DNA of 64,000 nt, taken from Globisporangium splendens. Lineage: Eukaryota > Oomycota > Peronosporomycetes > Pythiales > Pythiaceae. The notes beneath the pieces were generated by a model. The model had not been told where the DNA came from, did not search any database, and was given only the letters and a program-made list of their open reading frames with translations. The DNA lies in assembly GCA_006386115.1 (NCBI GenBank), contig VFIW01000137.1, positions 36,574-100,573 of the forward strand. Reading direction: 5' to 3'. Both the position numbers and the translations under genes were made by a program. Positions 1-10,840 of the stretch are shown piece after piece; within the stretch, counting starts at the first letter, position 1; each line of letters opens with the position of its first letter.

Positions 1-540
1 ATCTCTGTGGAACCAATAAACAACCATCCAGAGCGTGTCAGGACAATCAGTCAATCAGCTCACTAAGCAAACACTTGCAGACTCGTGCGAGGCGGTTGCT
101 TATCACTCCCTCACCCACACTTTCCTGATGAGCCCTCATCGTTATAGTTTCATTGACACCCGCATCCACGCCATTGCCATCGAGTGTGCAACCTGGAGCT
201 CCCTTGCGCATGCACAGTGTGAGGAGCTTGGGCTGGCCACAAATGAGAGAATGAACTAACAGATGCATGAGATGGTCGTGTGGATGGATAGATCACGTGA
301 TTCTTTCTCCAATGTAAGCGTCGTAGTCGAGCAGTGAGGACATATTGTTCCGAGAAGGAAGACGCAGAAAAAGCTGAGCTTGAGTGGGATGCGAGAAGTG
401 ACGGATTTTGTCCAAGAAAGTCGATCAAGCACGATTTGTAGAGGCAGCAGTTTGGTTCAACTACGCATTCTTGTATTCAAAATCCAGTCTACTTACCCGG
501 ATATGCAGATATTTTCTTTTGCTTTTGACGAAGAATTCTT
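1..540. other. Intergenic, no gene seen
   Basis: This is the 3' flank of the beta-glucosidase gene. Only short chance frames overlap on both strands, and no splice-consistent exon or RNA gene was recognised. Confidence 0.5.
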
Positions 541-1962
541 CTACTCGGTGAAGACGTTGTTGCGCAGCGTCTCGCCAAACCAGAGCGCCGATTTCTTCGG
601 CACACGCTCCTGGGTCTCGTAGTCGACCCAGTGCAAGCCAAAGCGCTTCGAGTACCCGGCAGCCCACTCGTAGTTGTCGATGAACGACCACGCAAAGTAG
701 CCGCGCACGTCGGCACCCTGCGCAATCACGCGGTGCATGCCAGTGACGTACTCCTTGTAGAACTCGACGCGGAAGTCGTCGTTCTGCGCTTCCTCCTTGG
801 TCTCCGCGGACCACGCGCAGCCGTTCTCGGTCACGTAGATGCCACCCGACGGGTTGTATCGCTTCTGGATCCACAGCAAGAGCTTCTCGAAGCCCCACGG
901 CACGACGGACCAGCCGATGTCCGTGCGCTTCCAGCCCGGATCCATGCTGCCTTCGACGCCCTGGTCCGAGATGACACCGCCCGTGCAGTCGCTCGGCGGT
1001 GGGATGCCGGCCGCAAACGATTTAGACGGCGTCACGTACTCGGTGCCGCAGTGGTTCAAGCCAAAGAAATCGCTGCTTCCTTTAAGCAATTTCTTCTCCT
1101 CGTCTGTGAACTTTGGCAAGCGATCGCCGACGATATCCTTCATGAGCTGCGGGTAATCGCCAAAGTAGATCGGGTCCGCCGACCAGCCGAGGATGAAAAT
1201 GACGGCACGCTCCGCAGCCTCGGCGTTCGCCTTAGCCTCCTCCGGATCGCCCGTTACCTTTGGTTCGCGCCAGTCGCAGTTGAGCGCGACGCCGATGCGA
1301 CTGCCTTGCGTTGGCTGGAATTCGCGGCGGTACACGTCCACGGTCCTGGCGTGGGTCAGCAGCATGTTGTGCGTGGCTGTGTACGGCTCCGTGTGCGGGT
1401 TGTGGCGTCTGCCCGGAGCATGGACGCCGATGCCAAAGCCCAAGGACGACAAGATCCACGGCTCGTTCAGCGACAACCACGACTTGACGCGGTCGCCGAA
1501 GCGTTGGAAGCACACGCGCGCGTAGGCTGCAAATGCATCCTGGATGTGTTTGCCACCGAGCCAGCCGTCGAACTCCGTCGCGAGCGGCAGATCCCAATGG
1601 TACAGCGTCACCACGGGCTCAATGCCGTTCGCAATGAGCCCATCGATCGAGCGGTTGTAGAAGTCCACGCCTTCCTCGTTGACTTGACCGACACCCGCAG
1701 GGATGATGCGCGGCCACGAGATGGACATGCGGTAGTGCTTGAGTCCCATGTTCTTCATGAGCTGCACGTCCTCCTTGTAGCGGTGGTAGTGGTCGATCGC
1801 GGCCACACCCGTGTCGCCGTTCGCGGTCTTGCCAGGCGTGCGCGAGAACGCGTCCCAGATGGAGTCGCCGCGGCCGCCCTCGTTCGTCGCGCCTTCGATC
1901 TGGTACACGGCCGCGGACACACCCCACGCAAAGCCCTCGAGGAAGCGAATGTCTTGGGTCAT
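541..1962 (-). CDS. Family GH1 beta-glucosidase
   Basis: A 473-residue intronless protein of the usual GH1 length, expected to hydrolyse beta-linked glucosides by the retaining mechanism. The N-terminal signature is present (FAWGVSAAVYQIEGA, residues 11-25). The acid/base glutamate is in the NEP motif (Glu167) and the nucleophile is in TENG (Glu379). Other GH1 landmarks are TLYHWDLP (about 119-126) and the C-terminal WSFIDNYEW aglycone/glucose-binding stretch. There is no N-terminal signal peptide, so an intracellular enzyme is likely. It could act on beta-glucan fragments or host glycosides, but the substrate cannot be read from sequence. The start is the ATG directly before TQDIRFLEG, which gives the full domain. 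Confidence 0.95.
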   Translation of the reverse strand: MTQDIRFLEGFAWGVSAAVYQIEGATNEGGRGDSIWDAFSRTPGKTANGDTGVAAIDHYHRYKEDVQLMKNMGLKHYRMSISWPRIIPAGVGQVNEEGVDFYNRSIDGLIANGIEPVVTLYHWDLPLATEFDGWLGGKHIQDAFAAYARVCFQRFGDRVKSWLSLNEPWILSSLGFGIGVHAPGRRHNPHTEPYTATHNMLLTHARTVDVYRREFQPTQGSRIGVALNCDWREPKVTGDPEEAKANAEAAERAVIFILGWSADPIYFGDYPQLMKDIVGDRLPKFTDEEKKLLKGSSDFFGLNHCGTEYVTPSKSFAAGIPPPSDCTGGVISDQGVEGSMDPGWKRTDIGWSVVPWGFEKLLLWIQKRYNPSGGIYVTENGCAWSAETKEEAQNDDFRVEFYKEYVTGMHRVIAQGADVRGYFAWSFIDNYEWAAGYSKRFGLHWVDYETQERVPKKSALWFGETLRNNVFTE

Positions 1963-3135
1963 GGTCTGAGTGTGTGGGGAGAGCGCTAGAGCTACTTGGT
2001 GTGGCTATTGCAGCGTAAATCGAGGAATGATGCATGCGAATGTAACTTTTTTCCCTGAGCACGCAGGGATGGCTACGTGCTGCAAGGTTGATGACGGTCT
2101 CTGTGACCATAAACGTCCCACTCTGTGGATTGTGCCCAGCAGGGACATAAAGTCGTCGGTGATTGGCTACAATTGTATTGACACTCTCGGATTGGTGGAA
2201 ATAGGATGTAGCCATGGTCGTGTTGATGCTCGCTCGTGTGACCAGAGAAGGTGGATCCAGCACGCACACTCGGTGACAACAAAACTTCAGCCCGTGTTCA
2301 GGAGAGAAGGACAACGAATGCAATGCATGAGCGGCGTAGTGAAGCATCAGCTTGCGATCGCCAGCCTCTGTGAGCAGACCTTGGGCTCCAGCAGACTCGA
2401 CAGAGTTTTGCTGCCATGTGCACTGCAACTGGCTTTGCGTTCGCCCTTAGGCATCGACAAGGAATGGTCTGCCTTCCTGCTCCTGTTGACGCGCTCGTGT
2501 GTGCGGCAAACGTGGTCACACTAAGCAAAAAGAAGTCGTGTGGCAGCTCAAAGTTCAACGAGGACGTGAATTGTGCTGTGGCAAGCATGCCCCTAAACTA
2601 GGGACTTCTGGTTCAAGGTTACATTGTGTAACCCACTCCAACATAATAACTAATACCAGTAGATTCGGACAAGCACAAGCAGACGTTTGCAACACAACAT
2701 GCAAAGATGCCATGAAAGGGTATCCCACCCAGCAACGTGCATGTTGGCAAGTGTATCCTGGCAAACAATGCAAGTAGCTATGCAAACACACCCTGTTTTA
2801 GCTGACTTCCGCAAGCTTAAGCTCGTCAAATGCACGCGCCTACTGCGTACATCCGAGCACTGCATGGAGCAAGAATTGCAAGTCGACAAATAGGCACCAA
2901 ACAAACAAAAAGGCATGTCGGCAATGTTCCCCTGCCAAGCAAGCGTACACACCGACAGAGGTGCCCTGTTTTAGCAAACCCAGCATATCGGTGCAGCGCA
3001 TTTTTGAGACTAGTTTGGCTTGCTCGCCTTTTTGTGTGTTTTGGCTGCTTGTTGGATTTTGTTCACCATGTTTATCGTTATTATATAGCAGTGGCTTATA
3101 CTCCCTCAAGCCGAAGCGGAGAGCTGCTTACTTGG
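1963..3135. other. Intergenic, no gene seen
   Basis: About 1.2 kb between the start of the beta-glucosidase gene and the 3' end of the RFC gene, both on the minus strand. It must contain the glucosidase promoter. Frames on both strands are short and unsupported. Confidence 0.5.
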
Positions 3136-4113
3136 TTACTTGGTCGCCGCAGCTGTGGCCGTGGCACACAGGCGCGCAATGAGGCCGTGGATCTGCAGCA
3201 GCGTGGAGACGCCGTCGGCGATGGCCATGTGCGTCGTGCCGATCTCCTTCACGAACTCGAGCTTGAGCTTCTCGTCCATGTCGAAGGACTTGGCCACGCG
3301 GAAGATCGTGCCGATGATATCGATGGCCGAGTACCCGGTGCGCCAGAGCGCGACGACCTCCTTCTCAGCGCCGTCGATCTTGCCCGCGACGCACTGCTCG
3401 ATGATCGAGCGCACGACGGTCGGATGCGGCTGGTCACACACTTTGAACACGTTCGTGTCGCTGATGAAGCCAAAGCCCGAGTACGTGGCTTGGAGGTTGT
3501 TGAGCGCATTGCGCATGTCGCCCTCGGCCGTGAAGATGAGCGCCGCGAGTCCGTCGTCGCGGTACCCGACCTTCTCGGACTGACACACCTGCAGCAGTCG
3601 CTCGAGCACCATCTCGTCCTTGAGCCGCGTGAACCGCAGGATCGCGCAGCGACTCTGGATCGGCTCGATGATCTTGGTCGAGTTGTTGCACGCGAGTGCG
3701 AAGCGCGTCGTGCTCGAGAAGATCTCCATCGTGCGGCGCAGCGCCTGCTGCGCGGCCGCGGTCATCGAGTCGGCCTCATCCAAGATCACGATCTTGTGGC
3801 GACCGAGCGGCAGCGTCACCTTCTGCTGCGCGAACATCTTGATCTTGTTGCGCACCGTGTCGATGCCGCGGTCGTCCGACGCGTTGAGCTCAAGTACCGC
3901 CTGCTTCATGGACGCGCCGAGCAGCTCGCGCGCGAGACAGAGGATGCTGGTGGTCTTGCCTGTGCCCGGCGGACCCGAGATGATGAGGTTCGTCATGTTG
4001 CCGTCCTTGGCCATGGCGCGCAGACACTCGATCGTGTCGCGGTTGCCCACGACGTCCGTCAGCGTCTGCGGCCGGTACTTCTCCACCCACGGTGCCTCGA
4101 ACTCGTCCGCCAT
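3136..4113 (-). CDS. RFC2: Replication factor C small subunit (RFC2 type)
   Basis: A 325-residue AAA+ clamp-loader subunit, which helps load the PCNA clamp onto primed DNA. Visible motifs are the RFC box start [12 protein letters not shown] (residues 7-18), Walker A GPPGTGKT (47-54), Walker B LDEAD (111-115) and the SRC trans-acting finger (154-156, followed by AILRFT). Length and motif order match the human RFC2 / yeast Rfc4 subunit, and the Ala/Thr-rich tail is short. It is intronless. The start ATG precedes ADEFEAPW. It is divergent from the C3HC zinc-finger gene across a 346-bp shared promoter region. Confidence 0.93.
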   Translation of the reverse strand: MADEFEAPWVEKYRPQTLTDVVGNRDTIECLRAMAKDGNMTNLIISGPPGTGKTTSILCLARELLGASMKQAVLELNASDDRGIDTVRNKIKMFAQQKVTLPLGRHKIVILDEADSMTAAAQQALRRTMEIFSSTTRFALACNNSTKIIEPIQSRCAILRFTRLKDEMVLERLLQVCQSEKVGYRDDGLAALIFTAEGDMRNALNNLQATYSGFGFISDTNVFKVCDQPHPTVVRSIIEQCVAGKIDGAEKEVVALWRTGYSAIDIIGTIFRVAKSFDMDEKLKLEFVKEIGTTHMAIADGVSTLLQIHGLIARLCATATAAATK

Positions 4114-4202
4114 CCTAACTGATGTTGATTGTTGCGATGATGTGTGAGTGTGGAAATATGTGATGGCAGGACGCGCTGTCAGGTTTTCCCGCGGTTTTGT
4201 CA

Positions 4203-4348
4203 GAGGCTATTGACCGAGTCTGGAAGAGCAAATGCAACATATAGCCAATCGGATCGATGAATGATGCATATTTTAAACCAATCCACTGTAGTTCATGATG
4301 AGGCTATCGACCGAGTTTGAATGTGCAAAGTCAATTTACAGCCAATAG
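4203..4348. promoter_or_regulatory. Duplicated CCAAT-bearing promoter block
   Basis: Two 49-bp blocks (4203-4251 and 4300-4348), offset by 97 bp, match at about 38 of 49 positions when aligned by eye. Each begins GAGGCTATYGACCGAGT and ends with a CCAAT box (AGCCAAT). They lie between the divergent RFC2 and C3HC genes, so they may serve as a bidirectional promoter. The regulatory role is inference. Confidence 0.5.
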
Positions 4349-4459
4349 AAACAATCTATGACTTGATTTCTGACGAATAGAAAACAGGAAGAGCATTTGT
4401 GTCGCACTTGATCAGATCCCATACTGAGCTCAGGTGTAATTTTGTTCACATTGACCATA

Positions 4460-6291
4460 ATGGAGCCGCAGCAGTTCGACGCGGTGCTCGCAGACTGGCG
4501 CGACGCCACGGAGCCCCTGGACGGCAAGAGCAGCGTCGACCCGTCGTTCTTCGCCGCCTCAAGCAGTAGCAACTCGTCCACGTGGCTCTTGTCTTCTTCC
4601 TCGTTGTCGTCGTCGTCCGCTGCTGCGAAAGCGTCGCGCGCGCTCACGAGAGCGCTGGAGCAGCGCGACGAGCGCCACTGCCGCCCGTGGAGCCATGAGG
4701 ATTTCCTCGCACGCGTATCGAGCTTCTCCATCGGCACGTGGTTCGCGAAGCCAGAGTCTATCTCCGTGTTTGCGTGCGCGCGCCACGGATGGAGCCACAC
4801 GGGTGAGCCCGATCAGCTCTACTGTCCATGGCAAGAAGCGCTTTTGTGCATTATGTGTTGACGAGGTTGCTATTTGTTCCACAGGACTGAAGGCGCTAAT
4901 GAGTGGTTATGTGTGTAAATGTGGTGGTTGTATGTTTATTATTGTTCATTGTGTGTAGTTGTGAGCAGTATCTGTGCTTTAAAATCGACGCCAAGCTCAG
5001 CGAAAAGGTACGCAAAGCCTCATATCTCACTAAAGTTTTCGTGCGTCAATGGAGTTTGTGTAACGTGCCTGTGCGCATATCCACAGGGTACTCGCGAAGT
5101 CGCGAATGCGTTCGCCAAGTTGCTGATCACGGGCCATTCGCCACTGTGTCCGTGGCGCGAGAATCCGTCGCCTGTCGCGTTTACCACTGTACGTGTTTCA
5201 ATTGCGTCTCCTCCTTATTGCTGGTAGCTTGGCATGTTGTCTGGAAAAGCTGACACGAATGGATACTATGTAGCTTCCCATTGCGAGTCGTGCACAGGTC
5301 GTCGAGTCGCTCGTGAAGCGGATCGAGCAGTTGCTGGCTGCATGCAGCAATAATGCACAGCTGTGGGATGCGCTTCGCACGTTGCAGGTCGAGACAAGCG
5401 TCGTAAGGAAGATTCTGGCGCTACAAGTGCCAACGGGAGCCCTCAGTGGCGATAAAGATAATGACGCGTGCAATGAAAGCGTCGTCGTGGACAAGCTCAA
5501 GGCGAGCCTCGTGGAGAAATTTGGAGACCTCGTGCGTGTTGGTGAAGAAGCAGTGGACGTGGTGTTACTGCATGTGGTCTTGCTGAGCTCGTGTGGTTGG
5601 CGACTCGAGTGGAAGCAAGAGGGTGGCGAGAACGCAGGACCTAGTGACGCGATGTGGTGCGAATTCTGCAATCGGCGCTGGTCAGTGTCGAGCTTTGCAT
5701 CGATGCCTTCGCCACTATTCTCCAATTCTAATTCTGATCGCGCTGATAGTGGCGAGGTTCAGGACTCGGGTGATCTAGAAGCAATGGAGCCCAGCCGCAA
5801 ACGACAGAAGCTCGGCACGCCTGACAAAATAGTAGCGGAAGCAGTGAAGACAGCGAAGGCGAACCTCCTGTCACAGCATCGCTGGTTCTGTCCGTGGGTG
5901 ACTGCGCGAACCCAAGAAGACGCGACTACGACAATGGATGACAATGTGGCCAAATTTGGCGAAAACGATGCGACTTTGTGGGATTTTATGCGCCAACCTG
6001 GATGGAAGCAATATGCCATGGTATGTGCGTTCTTGCTGCCTTGCGGGGTGAAGTGTTAATCCCTGAGTGATTGAAATCTTGTCGCTGTATGCGTGCTTTA
6101 ATAATCCTTGAATGCAGGCGCTTCATTCATTGCGAGAGCCGTCGATTGAGGCTGCTGATGCAACCGCAAAGCCAACGAATACGAAGCAAGATGACGCAGT
6201 CACAGTCCACAAAGCGAGTCCCAAGCAGAGCTCTAATCCCGAGCAAGCGCTCGAGCGTGTGCGCGCTGTTCTGGGGCTTCCAGACTGGTAG
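4460..6291 (+). CDS. C3HC zinc-finger protein (NIPA/ZC3HC1/Rsm1-like)
   Basis: About 480 residues in five exons: 4460-4865, 4969-5007, 5087-5188, 5298-6020 and 6118-6291, all joined in phase 0 at GT-AG sites. The N-terminal C3HC/BIR-like finger is recognisable: FSIGTWFAKP and CARHGW in exon 1, CALC then CFKID across the first junction, and HSPLCPWRENPSP in exon 3. The second finger of the family (MWCEFCNRRW ... HRWFCPW) is in exon 4, followed by a KRQK nuclear-signal-like run. NIPA-family proteins are nuclear, associated with the nuclear basket or an F-box complex. One oddity: exon 1 needs a +1 shift between about 4800 and 4860, because the frame carrying CARHGW stops at 4859-4861 while CALC-VDE is in the next frame. 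This is either a base error or a real lesion. Confidence 0.75.
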
Positions 6292-6634
6292 GCAGCGGAT
6301 CACAACAAAAAAGTCATACAAAGTTAAAGCAGCTTACAGCACCCGCACCAGGTTAGCACCACTTCCACATAAAAGAAAAGAAAAGGCAAACAAAAGCACA
6401 CGCAAAATAATGTGTTGTAGCCTCAGGCCGCGCCGAGTGGCTGCCTTGTTGAATTGTCATTACCATCACTTCACATTCCGCCTCCACTTCCTCTACAAAA
6501 TCAAACTAGCTAGTTCATCCTACACAAGAAGCAGAGCCGAGTAGATAAGTGCACGACCATGTTGTTGTTGCCCCAGTTGTCCTTCCACGAAGAAACAAGA
6601 CGCTGCGTCAGAACAAGAACTCGCGGCAGACTGC

Positions 6635-7783
6635 TTAGTCCGACGAGTTCTTGGCGAAGAGCGCACGCGACTGCTCCTTGCGGGCAGGCGTGTTCTTGAC
6701 GCAGTTCTTGGTCACCTTCTTCTTGTCGGCACGGAGCGCTTCGGCACGCAATTCCGCGCGACGAGCCACCAACGCGTATGGGTTGAGCTTGACCATGGCA
6801 CCCAAGTTCTTCAATGGGTTCTTCTTGTGGTGGCGACGGAAGCTCGAGTACTTGCCCGCGCGCAACACCGACTGGATTTCGTCAGAGTTGATCAGACGAC
6901 CCAAGTTGGCGTTGTTCATGATGTGGCGTGGCAACGTGTAGTCCACCTTCTTGGCCGACTTCTTCGAGTACGTGCCGTAAAGCGCGTCCAATTTCTCGAA
7001 CGCTGAACGGGTCCAGATGATGAAGCGACCCAAGTGGCCACCAGGAGCCAACTGGAGCAAGTTCAAGCGCTCCACGTTAGCCAACTCCACACCAGGAATG
7101 TTGCGGAACGCCTTCTCGGCGCCGTTGGCGTTCGCGTACACGATGAGAGGACCACGGCGAGTCACATAGCGACGGTTGCGGGTCTTGCCACGGCCAGTGC
7201 GCACCTTCTTCGAGTCCTTGACCTTCTCGATATCGGCGTCGGCACCGATCTTGGCCAACACCTTGACGGCTTGGGCGGTCTTCTGGATGCTCTCAACGGC
7301 ATCCTCGAGCACGAGAGGCACCTCGGGCACCTTCTCGATGCGGTGACCACGGGCGGTGACCAAAGCAGGGAGAGCCGAAGCAGCGAGCGCGGACGCAACC
7401 GCGAAACGACGCTGGTTCACGTTGATCTTGCGGTGCCACTTGCGCCAGATACGCGTTGGCGCGAACATGCGACCACCACGCACCATGTTACCGAAAGCGG
7501 CTTGACCCGAACGCTGGGTACCACCACCGGCGATACGAGGGATACGCGCGACGGCACGACCGGTACCCCACGACTCAGCCGAGTGCTGGTGACCGGCGCG
7601 ACGCGACACAGCGTACGCCTGGCGGTTGTTCTTGGCCATGTTGGTGTGCACGAAGTTGACGACATCCGGACGGATTGGCGCCGTGAACACCGCTGGGAGC
7701 ACGACTTGCGCGGCGACCGAGGCGGTCTCCTTCTCCACGGAGAGGACCGAAACAACAGGGCGAGAGGCAGCGAGGGAGGCCAT
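6635..7783 (-). CDS. RPL4: 60S ribosomal protein L4 (uL4)
   Basis: A 382-residue cytosolic large-subunit ribosomal protein, rRNA-binding and intronless. The start chosen is the ATG before [12 protein letters not shown]; a longer in-frame extension to 7891 has an additional ATG but is unlike L4. Conserved stretches include [20 protein letters not shown], the [12 protein letters not shown] extended-loop segment lining the exit tunnel, and [17 protein letters not shown]. The C-terminal eukaryotic extension is Lys/Arg-rich. The 343-bp gap from the zinc-finger gene is convergent and holds nothing else recognisable. Confidence 0.95.
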   Translation of the reverse strand: MASLAASRPVVSVLSVEKETASVAAQVVLPAVFTAPIRPDVVNFVHTNMAKNNRQAYAVSRRAGHQHSAESWGTGRAVARIPRIAGGGTQRSGQAAFGNMVRGGRMFAPTRIWRKWHRKINVNQRRFAVASALAASALPALVTARGHRIEKVPEVPLVLEDAVESIQKTAQAVKVLAKIGADADIEKVKDSKKVRTGRGKTRNRRYVTRRGPLIVYANANGAEKAFRNIPGVELANVERLNLLQLAPGGHLGRFIIWTRSAFEKLDALYGTYSKKSAKKVDYTLPRHIMNNANLGRLINSDEIQSVLRAGKYSSFRRHHKKNPLKNLGAMVKLNPYALVARRAELRAEALRADKKKVTKNCVKNTPARKEQSRALFAKNSSD

Positions 7784-8139
7784 CTTTGCAACAGGAATGA
7801 GCGGCGAATGCGACTGGGCGAACGGCGAGTATTCCAACAATGAGCTCACGATCGCATTACGCGCCACTGCCATGCGCTCTCCACCACTCAAAGCAAAGCG
7901 AGAGCAAGTGCCATATTATCCGGCGATATACGTTATTTATACGCATTGAAAGACAGTTTTGCAAACCAAGGTGGTATATGTTTGGTAAACACTGAAATAC
8001 GGTGGTGGCATACGAATGTGTTGCTAATGTGTATGAGTACACGCGTCTGATGTATAGTTTTCGTATCAAAGGTGGGTGAAGTGAATGAACAATAGTACCC
8101 CCCTCCTCGCTTTAGTGATCTTGATTATGACATGACAGT

Positions 8140-9793
8140 ATGTCAGCATCCATTTGGTCAATCGCAAGATTGCCGCTGCACATTGAAACGATGGCGCTGT
8201 TCCCGTGGCGCGACTGCGCGCTCGTGCGCCACTTGCTGCTGTTTCTCGATGCAAAGGACGTGCAGAGCCTCATGTGCGCGCACCCGCAGTGGGCGCGATC
8301 TATTCGTCCCGTTCTGCGGCACTTTAATCGCCAGAGTGCGCGTCTGGGACTCTCAATCTGGTTGTTTCAGAATCTGGCGATTGAGTTCCAGGCGCATTAC
8401 CAGGAGCTGGCGACGCAGCAGATCCGACGCTCGCGTATCAACGACCCACGGGTTCCGCCGCGCGTTGTGTCGTTCTGGAGCGAGCGTGGACAGGTGTGTG
8501 TGTGTGTGTTCACTCGTCCTTCCGTGGTTAATGAGGGAAGATCTAACATGCGAGCATGTGGATATGTGCATAGGTGGAAGGTGGAGCGGTGACGCTCCGA
8601 CCACGTGCATTCCCCACGGTGCACCGCGATGGCATCTGTGCGCGTTTCACTGTGGACGGCACGAGTGCGGTGATGCCGATGCTAACAAACGTGGTGCAGA
8701 CCTCCCGACGCATCTACACCATCGTGAAACTCAAGCTACGACAGCAGAGTGCTGCAGATAATGACGAAGAAGCAAGTGCTGCGATCCTGCGGCAGTACTG
8801 CTACACGAAAGAGTTTGGGGAGTGGGTGGCGCCTTCGCCTCCCGCGAAGAAGACGTACGACGCGAGCGGAGCGCTCTGTCGGTACGACCTGGTGACGCAG
8901 GATGGGAGTCTCGCGCTTGAGCTTGATGTACCTGCTGGTGCGGGCGATTCGCAAGTGGACTACTATTTGGTCAAGGACGCGGTCGTGACCATTCATATGA
9001 GCGAGTTACTCCAGCATTTCTTTGCAAAATTACGGCCGTCAATGCCACTGCGAAATCGAACTCAAGCAGCACGTAATGCCAGGGAACTGCAGCCAGCAGC
9101 ATGCGTCATTTCCGTACGTTGACTCTATTGAAAGCGCCTTCAAAACTGGGAAGCATTTTTGGTGAGCTGACGCGCTGTGATGCTTATGATTCATATCAAC
9201 AGCTCCAGTTTAGGTCTTTGAACGGCGCACAGCTCCAACGGTACGATCTTCCGGCCACGCTCGTCATAGAGCAGCAACATATCCCCAGTAATGACAGTGC
9301 TGAGAGTGGATCTTCAGCCTCTGCAGCAGCTACAGGCACGGAACACTTTGACATTATCACCTGCAAAGCTCTTGTCCGTCCTGGGGCGCCACCGCCTGCG
9401 ATGACTGTGGGTGAGCTGCTGTCATCACCCAAACACAAGCCTAAGCAACTCCCGACTGAGCCTGGATACGTCTGGTTGCGCATTTGGGATCGTGAGTCCT
9501 CGCGGGTGTACTTCCACTCGGCGATGCTGCACCAAGGCGCATCGACGAGGCTCGGAGCACCCGCAACGCTGCATGCAAGGTGGCTTCCCGGTGTATTGGA
9601 ATCGTTCCCGACGCTCGATTCACGGCAGCGACGGTGCTTGAAAGGCCAGTTGACCGTGGTGGCCAGCGCTCCAGACGATGAGCCAGAGCAAGTGGTCGTT
9701 GTTGCCCAGCATTTACCTGCTGCACGGCTAGAACGGTACGCGGCAACGATCGAGTCATATGCCCGGACTGAGGAGCAGGCAGCGACCCAGTGA
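8140..9793 (+). CDS. Unrecognised protein with F-box-like N terminus
   Basis: Three exons (8140-8493, 8574-9113, 9203-9793), all phase 0 with GT-AG introns of 80 and 89 bp, giving 494 residues. The first ATG is at 8140; a second at 8191 (MALFPWRDCALV) is equally plausible. The N-terminal 45 residues (LVRHLLLFLDAKDVQSLMCAHPQWARSI) resemble an F-box helix pattern, which would suggest an SCF substrate adaptor; that is inference only. The rest has no motif I recognise. It contains a low-complexity Ser/Ala patch (about GSSASAAATG) and a Pro-rich linker. The ends are supported by frame continuity across both introns. Confidence 0.7.
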
Positions 9794-10840
9794 CAGCGGA
9801 GAACGAGCGAATGGAGAGAAGTGGGAGGTCGACCACGACAATGAGATCAAGATGCACATGAAGCAAGTGTTTATTCTTTCCGACTTGACGCGCCAACGCC
9901 AAAGGAAGGGCAATGGACAATGCAGGTATGTATGCTATGTGGATGCAATGTTGAGTTGGTAACGAGATTTCGACAGCGATCGTCGTTCTCGCATGTGCTC
10001 TCGGGAGTGTTGTGCTGTTGAGGGGTTGATCCACGCGAAAAAGCAAATTGGCAGCCTGATGCGAAAGAAGAGCACCACATCTGCCACAAGCAGAGCAGGA
10101 AGGAAGATGCATGCATGTAGCATGTTTGGGTGCTAGGCAGGTGTGTTTTGTCGTATAGCTGCAAACGCAAATGTCAATACGAGATCCTTCACCTGGTTCC
10201 ACGGATACACGCCAAACTACAGATGTGCCCGGTATGAAAGAGCACCAATGGCGCAAATATCCAAGAAGGACATACTGACAGAACAGTCATTTTCTCTCAT
10301 TTGAATGCGTCGTTGTGTTTCCAAGGGCAACTTCAACTGGTGGATCGCGACTATCATTCGTCCAAGGAATACTTGATGCGACTCCCATGAAGAAAGGAAT
10401 GGCAATGAACATTGTGAGCGCTCGTGCGTTTTAATTGGGTATGCGCATCCAGTTATGAACGTCGTTTTCTCATGCGCTCTCGCCCACACGTCGAGCAAGC
10501 ACAACGAAGTCCGGCTAGAGAGATGACGATATTCACGTCAGTTGAAGCTACCAGAATATCTCCGCTCCCACCCGCAAGCTCGCCAGCCCAGCACGCTCGA
10601 AGAAAGTGGCTTGAATGAAGTAGAGTATCTCAAATTCAAGATGCGTTGTAGACTCTACATCGAAAAACAAAACTTGGCGCACTGGCGTCAAAATCACACG
10701 AGGTTTGTTATTTTCAAATGGTTCAAAAGAAAACCAACTTTTCAAACACTAGGATGGAGAGAGAGAGAGAACTCACACAAAAATGCAATGCGAGGTCTTG
10801 GTTACTATCAACAAATAAAAATGCCTACACGTCGACCAGC
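9794..10840. other. Intergenic, no gene seen
   Basis: About 1 kb between convergent gene ends. It holds one copy (10327-10364) of a 38-nt sequence that recurs inverted at 22356-22392, and a short GA-repeat near 10755. No coding exon was recognised. Confidence 0.5.

Noticed and set aside
631..1989. 452-codon plus-strand ORF over the beta-glucosidase
   Set aside because: Shadow of the GH1 gene; Arg/Val/His-rich with no motif, while the minus strand has all catalytic signatures.
2830..4122. 430-codon plus-strand ORF over RFC2
   Set aside because: Shadow frame; the minus strand encodes a full AAA+ clamp-loader subunit.
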